A DNA stretch of 64,000 nucleotides from Hepsetus odoe (Eukaryota; Chordata; Actinopteri; Characiformes; Hepsetidae): contig CM029369.1 of NCBI GenBank assembly GCA_017165825.1, forward strand, positions 4,105,985 through 4,169,984, in the 5' to 3' direction. Below the pieces are notes generated by a model. That model saw only the letters and a list, made by a program, of their open reading frames with translations, was not told the origin of the DNA and searched no databases. The position numbers were made by a program, and so were the translations under genes. Each line of letters begins with the position of its first letter. Positions within the stretch are counted from its first letter, which is position 1. This document shows, in pieces, positions 1 to 13,450 of the stretch.

Positions 1-3000
1 AATGATGAACCTTTAGATAGAGCCACCATTGAAAGTACATCATCTTTTACATCATTAGTGATTGGAAACATAAATAGGTTTGACAGTGGAAAATACAACC
101 TGACTGTGGAGAACAGCTCTGGTTCCAAGACAGTTTCTGTTACAGTTAGGGTTCTAGATACCCCTGGGGCACCACAAAATCTAAAAATCAGCAAGGTTAC
201 TAAAGAGTCTGTCTCACTCACATGGGATCCTCCATTAAATGATGGTGGAACCAAGATTAAGAACTACATTGTAGAAAAGCGTGAGGCAACAAGAAAGGCC
301 TATGCTACTGTTAATGCCCTCTGTTACAAAACAACATGGACTATTGATCAACTTCAAGAAGGCTGCAACTACTACTTTAGAGTTCTGGCAGAAAATGAAT
401 ATGGCATTGGCCTTCCAATTGAAACCACTGAATCGGTCAAGGTGTCTGAGAAACCACTTCCCCCAGCCAAGATTACACTTCAAGACGTCACAAAGACGAG
501 TGTCACTCTGTCTTGGGAGAGGCCGGAACATGATGGAGGAAGTAGAGTAGTTGCATATGTTGTGGAGATGCAGACTAAAGGCAGCGAGAAATGGACACAA
601 GCTGTGATTGTTAAAGTCCTGGAAGCAGTTATTTCTGGGCTTACTCCTGGTGAGGAGTATATGTTCCGTGTCTCAGCAAGAAATGAAAAAGGCACCAGCG
701 ATCCACGACAACTCGGTGTGCCTGTAATTGCCAAAGACCTTGTAATTGCTCCATCTGCCAAGCTGCTATTCTCTACATTTAGTGTCCTTGCTGGAGAAGA
801 CCTGACAGTAGATGTTCCATACATTGCTCGTCCCAAAGCTGACATATCTTGGCTAAAGGGAACTGAGCCACTTAAACGAACCTCCAGGGTTAACTTCTCT
901 TCCAAAGATTCCCTTCTGAGTCTTGTTATCAAGGAGGCATCTAGAGATGATGTTGGCCAATACGGCATCAAACTTTCAAACACAGCTGGTGAGACATTAG
1001 TTGATATTAGAGTCGTTGTTCTTGACAAACCTGGCCCACCTACTGGCCCAGTGAAAGTTGAAGAAGTAACAGCTGACAGTGTCACTATTTCATGGAAGCC
1101 ACCAGAGTATGCCGGAGGCTGCACCATTAACAACTATGTGGTAGAAAAGAGAGACACATCTACAACGGATTGGGTAGTTGTAGCAGGAAATCTACCAAGA
1201 ACAAAGATTAAAGCTGGAAGACTGAAAACAGGTTCTGAATATCAGTTTAGAATCACTGCTGAGAACAGGTATGGAAAGAGTCCACTGCTTGTCTCTGAAT
1301 GTGTTGTTGCACAATATCCATACAAGCTTCCAGGCCCACCTGGAACACCCTTTGTCCATTCTTCTACCAAAGATAGTATGGTTGTAGTGTGGAATGAACC
1401 AGTTATTGATGGAGGAAGCACAATTTTGGGATATCATCTTGAGCGTAAAGAGAGAAATAGTATTCTCTGGATTAAACTCAACAGAACAATAATCAAAGAC
1501 ACGACTTTCAAGACCACAGGACTTGAAGAAGGACTTGAATATGAATTCAGAGTATATGCTGAAAACATTGTTGGCATTGGAAAGGCAAGCAAAATTTCAG
1601 AGGGCCGAACAGCCAGAGATCCTTGTGATCCTCCTGGAACACCTGAAGCAGTTAAAATTACAAAGAATTCCATCACAATCATCTGGACTAAGCCTGAGTA
1701 TGATGGTGGAAGCAAAGTCACCGGCTACATTGTTGAGAAAAAGGAACTGCCTGAAGGACGCTGGCTGAAGGCAAACTTCACCAATGTCATTGAGACAGAA
1801 TATGCTGCTACCGGTCTTACAGAGAACCAGAAATATGAATTCAGGGTCATTGCAAGAAATGCTGCAGGTGTTTTCAGCTTTCCTTCCTATAGTACAGGAC
1901 CCATTACAGCAACAGATGAGATTGAGCCACCCCGCCTCAGCATAGATCCACAGTACACACAAGCAATTGTTGTAAATGCAGGGGAGACTTTCAAGATCGA
2001 TGCGGATGTCCATGGTAAACCAGCCCCTTCAATTCATTGGATGAAGGGAGATCAAGAACTTGGAAACACTATACACCGTGAAATTAAAAACACTGACATT
2101 TATGCCTGTTTGACTGTGAAAGAAGCCAAACTTGCTGATGGTGGTCAGTATACGCTGCTGCTCAGAAATCCAGGAGGTGAGAAAGCTTTTAAGATTAATG
2201 TCAGTGTCCTGGATAAACCCGGCGCACCTGAGGGACCCATCACTATCACAGGCGTTACCAGTGATCAGTGCTTCCTGGTTTGGAAACCTCCTAAACAGGA
2301 TGGTGGAAGCAAGATCACTCACTACATTGTTGAAAGAAGGGAGACCAGCAGATTAATTTGGACTCTCGTTGAACCTAAAGTTCAGGCTGAAAGTTTGAAA
2401 GTAACAAAATTACTTGAGGGCAATGAATACATTTTCAGAGTTATGCCAGTCAACAAATTTGGAGTTGGTGACTCACTTCAGTCTGACCCAGTTGTTATTA
2501 AGGATCCATTTACACTCCCCGATGCTCCAAAGGGAATTGAGGTCTCTGATGTCAAGAAAGACTCGATGGTCTTAAGTTGGGAGGCACCCACAAGTGATGG
2601 TGGCACTCCTATCACTGGGTACATCATTGAAAAACATGACAAGGAAGGTGTTAGATGGACCAGATGCAACAGAAAAACAGTTACTGATCTCACCTTCAAA
2701 GTTACTGGTCTCCTTGAGGCACATCTGTATGAATTCAGAGTTGCAGCTGAGAATGCTGTTGGAACTGGTGAACCAAGCTCAGCTACAGTATTCTATAAGG
2801 CTCTGGATCCTGTCTTCAGGCCAGGTCCGCCGAGTAATCCTAAAGTCATCGACACAACCAAATCCTCTGTGTCACTTGCATGGGGTAAGCCTATTTATGA
2901 TGGTGGATGTGAAATTCAGGGATACATTGTTGAGAAATGTGAGGTAAAACCAGTAGCGGAAGAGACAAAGGATGTTGCTGAAGAATGGACAATGAGCACC

Positions 3001-6000
3001 CCAGCTACAGGTGTTAAGTTGACACGCTTCACAGTGGAAAATCTGAAAGAAAAGCAGGAATACAAATTCAGGGTTTGTGCAGTTAACAAGGTTGGTGTTG
3101 GTGAGCATGCAGATATTCCTGATAACATTATTCCAGAGGACAAGACTGAGGAACCAGATCTTGATATTCATCCTGAGTTCAGAAAGCTTGTCATTATTAA
3201 AGCAGGAGGACCTCTAAGAATTTTCATTCCTATCAGAGGGCGTCCTGCGCCGAAGATTAAATGGGAGAAAGATGAAGGCCCTATTAAAGAGACGGTTCAA
3301 GTGGAGGTGTCGAGTACCCACACTTCTCTTGTGATTGATAAAGTCAGCAGATCTGACAGTGGAAAATACACCGTGACTGCAGAAAACTCTTCTGGTGTAA
3401 AGACAGCCACAATCAGCGTTAAAGTCCTTGATACACCTAGTGCTCCAATTAACTTTAAGGTGCAAGAAATTACAAAAGAATCTGTCACTCTTTCATGGGA
3501 GCCTCCATCATTGGACGGTGGCGCTAAGATCAAAAACTACATTGTTGAGAAGCGTGAAACAACAAGAAAGACCTTTTCTGCTGTTGTAACAAATTGCCAT
3601 AAACTTTCATGGAAAATCGAACTCCTTCAAGAGGGCTGTTGTTACTACTTCAGAGTTCTTGCAGAAAATGAACACGGGGTTGGATTACCTGCGGATATAA
3701 CCGATCCAATAAAAGTATCAGAGGTCCCCCAGTGTCCAGGAAAACTGAGTGTTGTTGACGTTACAAAAACAAGCGTTTCTCTTGCTTGGGAAAAACCAGT
3801 CCATGATGGTGGAAGCAAGATCATGCAGTACCTTGTTGAAATGCAAATTAAGGGTAGTGACAAATGGTCTGGTTGTGCTAATGTGAAAACATTAGAAGCT
3901 GTCATTTCTAATCTGAACCCTGGGGAAGAGTACATTTTCAGAGTCATTGCTATTAATGAAAAGGGTAAGAGTGACCCGAGAACCCTTGCTGTCCCAGTAC
4001 AAGCAAAAGATCTTGTCATTGAACCAGACGTTAGACCTGCATTCAGCAACTACAGTGTTCTTGTTGGAAAGGACCTTCAGGTTGAAATTCCAGTTTCTGG
4101 ACGCCCTAAACCAAAGGTCACATGGACGAAGGATGGCGCAGCGCTCAAATTTACAACAAGAGTGAATATTTCTAATACACCGCACAGCACAATTCTTAGT
4201 ATCAAAGAAGCTGCCAGAGAGGATGGTGGAATGTATGGAATTAACGTTTCCAATGTGGTTGGACAAAAGGATGCAACAATTGAAATCATCACTCTTGACA
4301 AACCTGGACCACCATCTGGACCTGTGAGATTTAATGAGGTAACGGTATCAAGTGTTACACTCTCATGGGATCCACCAAAATACACTGGTGGTTGCTCAGT
4401 TTCAAACTACATTGTGCAAAAGAGAGACACCACCACCACAGCATGGGAGAATGTTTCTACCTTATTGGCAAGAACGACCATCAAGGTACCCAGACTGAAA
4501 ACTGGTGCTGAGTATCAGTTCAGGATTATCGCTCAAAACAGATATGGCAAGAGCTTTGCTTTAGACTCTCCAGCTGTTGTTGCTCAGTACCCATATAGAG
4601 AACCGGGTCCACCTGGAACACCATTTATCTCATCCCTGTCTAGAGATCATATGGTTGTTGAGTGGCATGAACCAGTTTCAGATGGGGGCAGCAATATTAT
4701 TGGATACCACCTTGAAAGGAAAGAGAGAAACAGCATTCTGTGGACCAAGATAAACAAGACACTGATTCAAGAAACCAAATTTAAAACCAGTCCTTTAGAA
4801 GAAGGTATCGAATATGAGTTTAGAGTCTATGCTGAAAATATTGTCGGCATTGGTAGGTGCAGTAAAATCTCAGAGGGATATGTAGCCCGGGATCCATGTG
4901 ATCCACCTGGTACTCCAGAAGCCATTCATATACATAAGAATTCCATAACAATCCAATGGGCAAAGCCAGAGTATGATGGAGGAAGTGTTATAACTGGCTA
5001 TACTGTTGAGAAACGTGATCTGCCTGATGGCCGTTGGATGAAAGCTAGCTTTACGAATGTAATTGAAACCCAGTTTACTATCAGTGGACTTACAGAGGGA
5101 GCCAAATATGACTTCAGAGTAATTGCAAAGAATGCAGTCGGCACTATCAGTAAACCATCCTACAATAGTGGACCCATTGTGGCTCTGGATGAGGTGGAAC
5201 CACCCAAGTTTTCAATCAATCCCGAATACACTAAGACTCTTATTGTGAATGCTGGGGATACTTTCAAAATGGATGCAGATGTCCATGGCAAACCAGCACC
5301 TACGATCCAGTGGTTCAAGGCTGACAAAGAAATTGAAAACACCATCCGATGCGAAATCAAGAATACTGACACCAGAGCGATGATTGTCGTCAAGGATGCA
5401 ATCAGGCAGGACGGTGGAGAGTACACTCTACAACTAACAAATATTGGTGGTTCACAAACTGTTTCATTCCATGTGAAAGTACTAGACAAACCCAGCCCAC
5501 CAGAAGGACCTCTTCATGTCACAGGAGTTTCAAGCGATAAGTGCACACTTTCATGGCGGCCACCTCTTCATGATGGAGGAAGCACAATTACTCATTACAC
5601 TATTGAGAGGCGTGAAACAAGTCGTCTAGCGTGGACAATTGTGTCAAGTGACTGCAAAGCTACAGTCTACAAAGTGGCAAACCTTCTTGAAGGCAATGAA
5701 TATATTTTCCGTGTCACAGCTGTCAACAGTTTTGGGGTCAGTGAGCCCATCAATAGCCCATCTGTATTAATGAAGAGTCCATTTGTTCCACCTGGATCAC
5801 CACAAATTCTAGAGGTGATGAACATCGCTCGGGATTCTATGACTGTGTGCTGGAGTGCTCCAGAGACAGACGGTGGAAGTGAAATCACTGGATACATCAT
5901 TGAAAAGAAAGATCGGGCTGGTATTAAATGGACCAGATGCAACAGACAAAAAGTCACTGACGTATGTTTCAGAGTGCAAGGGCTGATAGAGGATCATGAA

Positions 6001-9000
6001 TATGAATTCAGGGTGTCAGCTGAAAACACAGCTGGAATCAGTGAACCCAGTTTACCAACATCATACTATAAAGCCACCGATCCCAAGTATAAACCTGGCC
6101 CGCCCACAAACGCACATGTAATAGACACAACCAAGACCTCCATTTCAGTGACATGGGGAAAGCCTCTTAACGATGGTGGAAGTGCCATACAAGGCTATAT
6201 TATTGAGATATGCAAGGCTGAGGAAGAAGAGTGGACTATGTGCACTCCACCAACTGGCCTGCGTGTTAATAAATTTGAAATCACCAAATTAACAGAACAA
6301 CAAGAATACAAGATTCAGGTATGCGCCATAAACAAAGTAGGCGTGGGTGAGCCTGCTGTTATTCCTGGAACTGCTAAACCAGAGGAGAAGCTTGAAGCTC
6401 CTGAGATTCACCTTGATTCCGAGCTGAGGAAAGGCATAGTTGTTCGTGCTGGAGGATCGGTAAGAATTAATATGCCTTTCAAGGGGAGACCAACACCTGA
6501 GATGAAATGGACAAAGGATGAAGGAGATTTGCCAGAGAAGGCGTTGATTGAGAAAGGCCTTAACTTTACACAACTTTCAATTGATTCTTGTGACAGAAAG
6601 GATTCTGGAAAATACACCCTTACTGTGCAAAACAGCAGTGGTTCTGTTTCTGAATTTGTAGCAGTGAAAGTATTAGATACGCCTGCAGCACCTCAGAACC
6701 TAGCGGTCAAAGATATTAAGAAAGACTCTGTTACGCTTGTTTGGGAGCCACCCCTTATTGATGGAGGTGCAAAAGTCAAGAATTATGTTGTTGAAAAGCG
6801 TGAATCCACAAGAAAGGCTTATGCCAGTGTCACAACCAAGTGTACTAAGACAACCTTCAAAGTGGAAAATCTTGCAGAGGGGGCCATGTACTACTTTAGA
6901 GTTATGGCTGAAAATGAATTTGGAATAGGTTTGTCAGTTGAGACAAAGACTGCTTCAAAGGCCTCTGAAGTACCTCTGCCAGTTGGAAAGGTCTTATTGA
7001 CTGATGTAACAAAAACTACTGCATCTCTGTCCTGGGAAAAACCAGAGCATGATGGCGGAAGCAGAATTGCAGGTTACTTGATTGAAATGCTGCCCAAGGG
7101 AACAGATAAATGGGGTGTAGCAACATCGGTCAAAACATGTGAAGGCACGGTCACTGGACTGACAGGCGGACACGAATATCAGTTCCGCATTATTGCTTTC
7201 AATGAGAAAGGAAAAAGTGAGCCAAAGCTCCTTGCTGCTCCTGTCATTACCAATGACTTAGCAATTGAACCAAGCTTTAAAATACAGTTCAATACATACA
7301 GTGTCAAATCTGGTGGTGATCTTAATCTGGAAATACCTGTCTTTGGACGTCCTAAACCTAAAGTTTCTTGGATGAAAGATGGACAACCGCTTAAAGTGAC
7401 ATCTAGAATAAGCACTTCAAATACACCCACCTCAGCAATTTTAAAGATTACTGAGGCTAGTAAAGATGACTTTGGTACATATACAATTTCTGCAACAAAC
7501 AGTGTTGCTACTGTTAAAGAAGACATTGGAATAATTATACTTGATAAGCCTGGTCCACCAGCAGGCCCTATCAAAGTAAATGAAGTGAGTAATAGCTTCG
7601 TCACAATCTCATGGGGACCTCCAGTCTACACAGGAGGCTGCCAAGTAAAGCATTACATTGTTGAAAGGCGAGACACAACAACAACAACGTGGGAAGTGGT
7701 GGCTGGATCAGTTGCCAGGACTTCTCTGAAAATAACCAAACTGAAAACTGGTGCAGAGTACCAGTTTAGAGTCTTTGCTGAAAACAGATATGGTAAGAGT
7801 ACCTCTTTGGACTCAAAATCAATTGTTGTTCAGTATCCTTATAAACCTCCAGGACCACCTGGAACCCCATATGTCAAGTCTGCCACTAAGGATCAAATGA
7901 TCATTGAGTGGAACGAGCCTGTCATCGATGGCGGAAGTTCAGTTATTGGCTACCACCTAGAAAGCAAGGAACGAACTAGCATCCTGTGGACTAAGCTGAA
8001 CAAAACTCTCATCACTGATACTATGTTTAAGATGTGCAATCTTGAAGAAGGCATTGGATATGAGTTCAGGGTGTATGCTGAGAACATCGTGGGTATTGGG
8101 AGAGCCAGCAAGGTTTCTGAGAGCTTTGTCGCTCGTGATCCATGTGATCCACCTGGTACTCCAGAGGCCATTGCTATTTCAAAGAACCATGTGGTGATTC
8201 AGTGGACAAAACCACAATATGATGGTGGCAGCAAAGTAACTGGATATATTGTTGAAAAGAGAGACTTGCCTCAAGGTCACTGGATGAGGGTCAACTTCAC
8301 TAATGTGATTGAGACTGAATTTGCAATTACTGGTTTAACAGCAGACCAGCAGTATGAATTTAGAGTAATTGCAAGAAATGCGGCTGGCATTTTCAGTGAG
8401 CCATCTGATAGCACTGGACCCATCACCGCAACAGATGAAATTGAACCTCCAAGTGTTTCTATAGATCCCAAGTACAAGGATGTTATTGTCATTAATGCTG
8501 GAGAGAATTTAGTTCTCAGTGCTGACATCCATGGTAAACCCGTTCCTGATGTTCAGTGGTTGAAAGAAGGAAAGGAAATGGATAAGACACTGCGCATCGA
8601 AGTAAAAACAACCCAGAAATGTGCTTCTATTACAATCAAGGACTGTACACGATTAGACAGCGGCCATTATGACCTTGTACTCAGAAACAGCGGTGGAACA
8701 AAATCCATTCCAATCACTGTAAGGGTTCTCGACAGACCAGGACCACCCACTGGGCCACTGCGTGTAATTGGTGTTATGTCTGATAAATGTGAACTGTTCT
8801 GGACTGAGCCTTCTCAGGATGGTGGCGCTAACATTTCCCGATACGTTATTGAGAAGAGGGAAACCAGCAGGTTGTCATGGACTTTGGTTGATTCCAATGT
8901 TCCATCAACCACTTACAAAGTGACAAAACTCTTGACAGGAGATGAATATATATTCAGAGTTAAGGCAGTTAATAAATATGGCATTAGTGAACCTCTGGAG

Positions 9001-12000
9001 TCTGAGGCCATTATTGCCCGAAACCCATATAAGTCACCAAGTGCACCATCAGCACCAGAAGCAAGTGATATAACCAAGGATTCTATGGTCCTGTCATGGA
9101 GTACCCCAGAAAGTGATGGTGGAACAGAAATTATTGGGTACCATCTGGAGAAACGTGACAAAGATGGTGTGAGATGGACGAAGTGCAATAGGCAAAAGCT
9201 GACTGATCTGCACTTCAAAGTGACTGGTCTTTCCGACGGGCATTTCTATGAATTCCGTGTGGCTGCTGAGAATGAAGCAGGTGTGGGAGAACTTAGTGAT
9301 TTATCTCTGTTTTACAGAGCAATAAATGCCACGACTCCTCCTGGTCCTCCACATCATCCTAAAGTAACAGATCACTCAAGCTCATCAGTGTCATTGGCCT
9401 GGGGTAAACCAGCCAAAGATGGTGGTGCATACATAAAGGGTTACATAGTTGAGATGAAAGAAGTTTCTGCAGAAGAATGGACCATATGCACACCTCCAAG
9501 TGGTTTACAAGCAACTCGCTTAACAGTGGAAAATCTGAAAGAAAATGGAGAGTACAACTTCCGTGTCTGTGCCATTAATTCCGAGGGAGTTGGCGAACCT
9601 GCTGATGTTCATGGCTCCGTTACTGCAGCTGAAAAAGTTGAAGCACCAGAGATTGAACTCGATGCCGACCTCAGAAAAGTCGTTTCTGTCCGTGCAGGTG
9701 GATCGCTTCGTCTGTTCATTACGATCAGGGGCAGGCCTGAACCATCTGTCAAATGGGAGAAAGAAGACAGTGCTTTAACTGACCGTGCAATAATTGAGTC
9801 TACTAGTTCCTATACCATGTTTGTGATAGACAATGTCAACAGATTTGACAGTGGAAAATACATACTTTCTCTTGAAAATAAGAGTGGCACAAAATCAGCA
9901 TTTGTGAATGTCAGGGTGCTTGATTCACCAAGTGCACCCCAGAAGTTTGAAGTCAAGGATATTAAGAAGGACTCAGTGACTCTCTGCTGGGAGCCTCCTC
10001 TTACCGATGGTGGTGCGAAAATAACCAACTACATAGTAGAAAAACGAGAATCCACAAGGAAAGCTTATACCACTGTCACAAGTAACTGCACACAAACTTT
10101 CTTCAAGATTGATGAGTTACAGGAAGGAGGAATATTCTACTTCCGGGTGTGTGCTGTTAATGAATATGGCCTTGGCCTCATGACAGAAACAAAGAATCCA
10201 ATCAAGGTTGCTCAGGTACCTATGCCCCCAGGAAAAGTGACTCTTGTGGATGTTACCAAAAACAGCGTAACACTCACATGGGTGAAACCTGCTCATGATG
10301 GTGGAAGTAAAGTCCTTTGTTACAATGTAGAGATGCTACCAAAAGGCACCGAGAAATGGGGTGTGTGCTGCACCGCGAAAGTTCCAGAGGCTACTGTTTC
10401 TAACCTTACCCCAGGTGAAACCTACTCTTTCAGGGTAATTGCCCTGAATGAGAAGGGCAAGAGTGAACCCCAGGAACTTGGTGTGCCCGTTCGTGCTAAG
10501 GACATAGAGATAGAACCCTCATTTAATCTGCTCTTTAATACTTTTAGTGTTAAGGCTGGGAATGACCTTACTGTTGAAGTTCCTTTTAGAGGCAGACCTA
10601 AGCCAGTGGTTTCATGGAAGAAAGATAACCTTCCTCTTAAGCAAACAAGCTCTCTCACAATTACGAATACCAATGTATCAAGCAAGATTGTCATCAAGGA
10701 AGCTAAGATTGAACATGTTGGAAAATATGAAATCACTCTTGCTAATACAGCAGGCAGCGTTTCCACAGATGTCAACATAGTGGTTCTTGACAAACCAGGG
10801 CCACCAGCCACGGTGAAGGTTGATGCTGTAACTTCTGACAGCATTACACTATCCTGGACTCCCCCTGAATATGATGGTGGATGCTCTATCAATAACTACA
10901 TTGTGGAGAAGAGAGATACCAACACAACAGAGTGGCAGATTGTGTCTTCAAATGTTGCAAGAAACTCAATCAAGGTACCTCGACTGACACATGGTTCAGA
11001 ATACCAATTCCGCATATATGCAGTGAATCGCTATGGAAAGAGCAAGTCTATCGACTCTCCTGGAATTACAGCAGAATATACATTCAAACAGCCTGGACCA
11101 CCTGCTACACCTCGGGTGTTACATGCAACAAAGGCCTTTATGCTTGTCACATGGAACGAACCAGTCATCGATGGTGGAAGCACAGTTATTGGGTATCATT
11201 TGGAACGCAAGGAGAGGAGCAGTATCCTGTGGACAAAGATGAACAGGGGTCTCATCAAAGATACAGAATTTAAAGTAACTGGTCTTGAAGAGGGTATGTT
11301 CTATGAGTATCGTGTCTATGCTGAAAACATTGCTGGTATTGGAAAGGTTAGCAAAGTCAGTGAGGCTATAGCTGCAAGAGATCCTTGCGATCCTCCTGGT
11401 CAACCACTGGTTACAAGCATTACTCGGTCTTGTGTATCTCTCTCATGGACAAAGCCTGAGTATGATGGAGGAGCCAAAGTTACAGGTTACACCATTGAAC
11501 GCAGAGACCTTCCACAAGGTCGCTGGATGAGATGCAATTTCACCAATGTTGTTGAAACATACTTTGACGTCACTGGTCTCACTCAGGATCAGCAATATGA
11601 CTTCCGCATCATTGCAAAGAATGCTGCTGGACTCTTCAGTGAACCTTCTGATAACACAGGCCCTATCACAGTGAAAGATGATGTGGAGCCACCACGGATT
11701 ATGATGGATGTGAAGTTTAGGGATACCTTGTGTGTGAAAGCAGGAGAGACATTGAAGATTAATGCTGATATCGCTGGACGCCCACTTCCGGTGGCATCGT
11801 GGTCAAAGGATGGAAAAGAAATTGAACTGAAAGCAAGAATTCAGATATCTGCAACAGACAACAGTACTATGATAACAGTTAAAGACTGTGTGAGGAGTGA
11901 TTCAGGACAGTATGCCCTGACATTACAGAATGCTGCTGGAACAGTAACAACACCTGTGAAATGTGTGATCCTGGATAAACCAGGACCCTCAGCAGGACCA

Positions 12001-13450
12001 TTGTCAGTCACTGGCCTAACAGCAGAAGACTGCACATTGTCGTGGGGACCACCACAAGAAATCGGTGGTGCAGACATCACGCATTATGTTGTTCAGAAAA
12101 GAGAGACCAGCAGTTTGGCATGGACAGTTGTCCATGGAGAGGTGAAAACTACTACATGCAAAGTCACAAAACTCTTGAAAGGAAATGAATACATCTTCAG
12201 AGTTTTGGCGGCTAATAGGTTTGGACTTGGTGAAGCACTTGATAGTGAAATCGTCAAAGTCACTGATCCATTCACTTTTGCTTCAGCTCCGACAAGCGTT
12301 GAAATCACTAGCGTGAGCAGTGAGGAGATGACTCTCACTTGGGCTAAGCCTATTCATGACGGAGGCACGGAGATCTGTGGTTATATCATTGAGCGGCGGG
12401 AGAGATCAGGTCTTCGATGGGTCAGAGTCAGCAGGGAGCTTGTGAAAGACCTCACATTTGTAGCATCTAAACTAAGACGAGGATGCGAATATGAATTCAG
12501 AGTGTTTGCTGAAAATGCTGCAGGATTAAGTCCTCCCAGTGAGCCATCTGCTCCAGCAAGGGCACAGGATGCATTGCTTGTGCCATCCCCACCAACAAAA
12601 CCAAAGGTCCTGGATCACACGAAGAGCTCCGCAACTATTGCTTGGAACAAGCCTTTGTCAGATGGTGGCACTCCAATTATCGGATACAGTGTAGAATACA
12701 AGAAGACAGAAGATGAAGAGTGGGTTGTCGCCATCCAGATGACGAAGAGCACAGAGTTCACAATCTCTGGTCTCACAGCCGATGTGGAATATGTATTCGC
12801 TGTTAAATCGATTAATAAAATTGGCTCAAGCGAACAATCCCCAGTTTCTGAGCCGCAGGTGGCAACGGATAGAAGGGAGGAACCTGTATTTGATGTTGAC
12901 ATTGAGATGAGGAAGACTTTGATTGTTAAGCACGGTCACTCCTTCACTCTGAAAGTACCATTTAAAGGTGTACCTGTGCCTTCAGTCACATGGAATAAGG
13001 AAGATGTTGATCTCAAATCAAGAGCTACAATTGAAAAATCTGCAACTCATACATCACTGACTGTTGAAAACGCGACAAGAAATGATTCAGGCCAGTATAC
13101 TGTTACATTGGATAATGGTGTTGGAACTGCATCATTGCCAATGGTTGTCAAAGTTCTTGATTCTCCTGGTCCACCAATCAATGTGAAGATCAGCAGTGTC
13201 ACAAAAGACTCCGTCACAGTTACTTGGGAAGCTCCAGAGAATGACGGAGGAGATGCTGTGAAGGCTTACCATGTTGAGAAACGTGAAGCTAGTAAAAAGG
13301 CCTGGGTATGTGTCACCAATAATTGTCGCAACCTGTCATACAAGGTAGAGGATTTGCAAGAGGGCGCCGTCTACTACTTCAGAGTCATTGGAGAGAATGA
13401 GTATGGTATGGGTGTGCCTGCTGAGACAAAAGATGGAACTAAAATAACAG
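1..13450 (+). CDS. ttn: Titin giant A-band exon (C-zone super-repeats), 5' truncated by window
   Basis: One uninterrupted exon of at least 13.4 kb. It begins inside an Ig domain and carries 8 Fn3 and 2 Ig domains of a partial super-repeat. Three full 11-domain super-repeats follow, starting near 3148 (EEPDLDIHPEFRK), 6390 (EAPEIHLDSELRK) and 9635 (EAPEIELDADLRK), and then the first Ig and Fn3 of the next one (near 12871, EEPVFDVDIEMRK). The spacing is about 3.24 kb per super-repeat. Each Fn3 has the titin A-band pattern PPG.P...W..P..DGG..I..Y.VEKR.......W. The donor is at 13451 (gtgagt), phase 1. Human TTN has a comparable single A-band exon of about 17 kb, so the intron-poor architecture is ancestral. 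Confidence 0.96.

Noticed and set aside
235..13100. Many minus-strand and shifted frames of 60-217 codons within the titin exon
   Set aside because: They mirror the periodic Ig/Fn3 coding sequence on the other strand; no independent domains, and the + frame is clearly the coding one.
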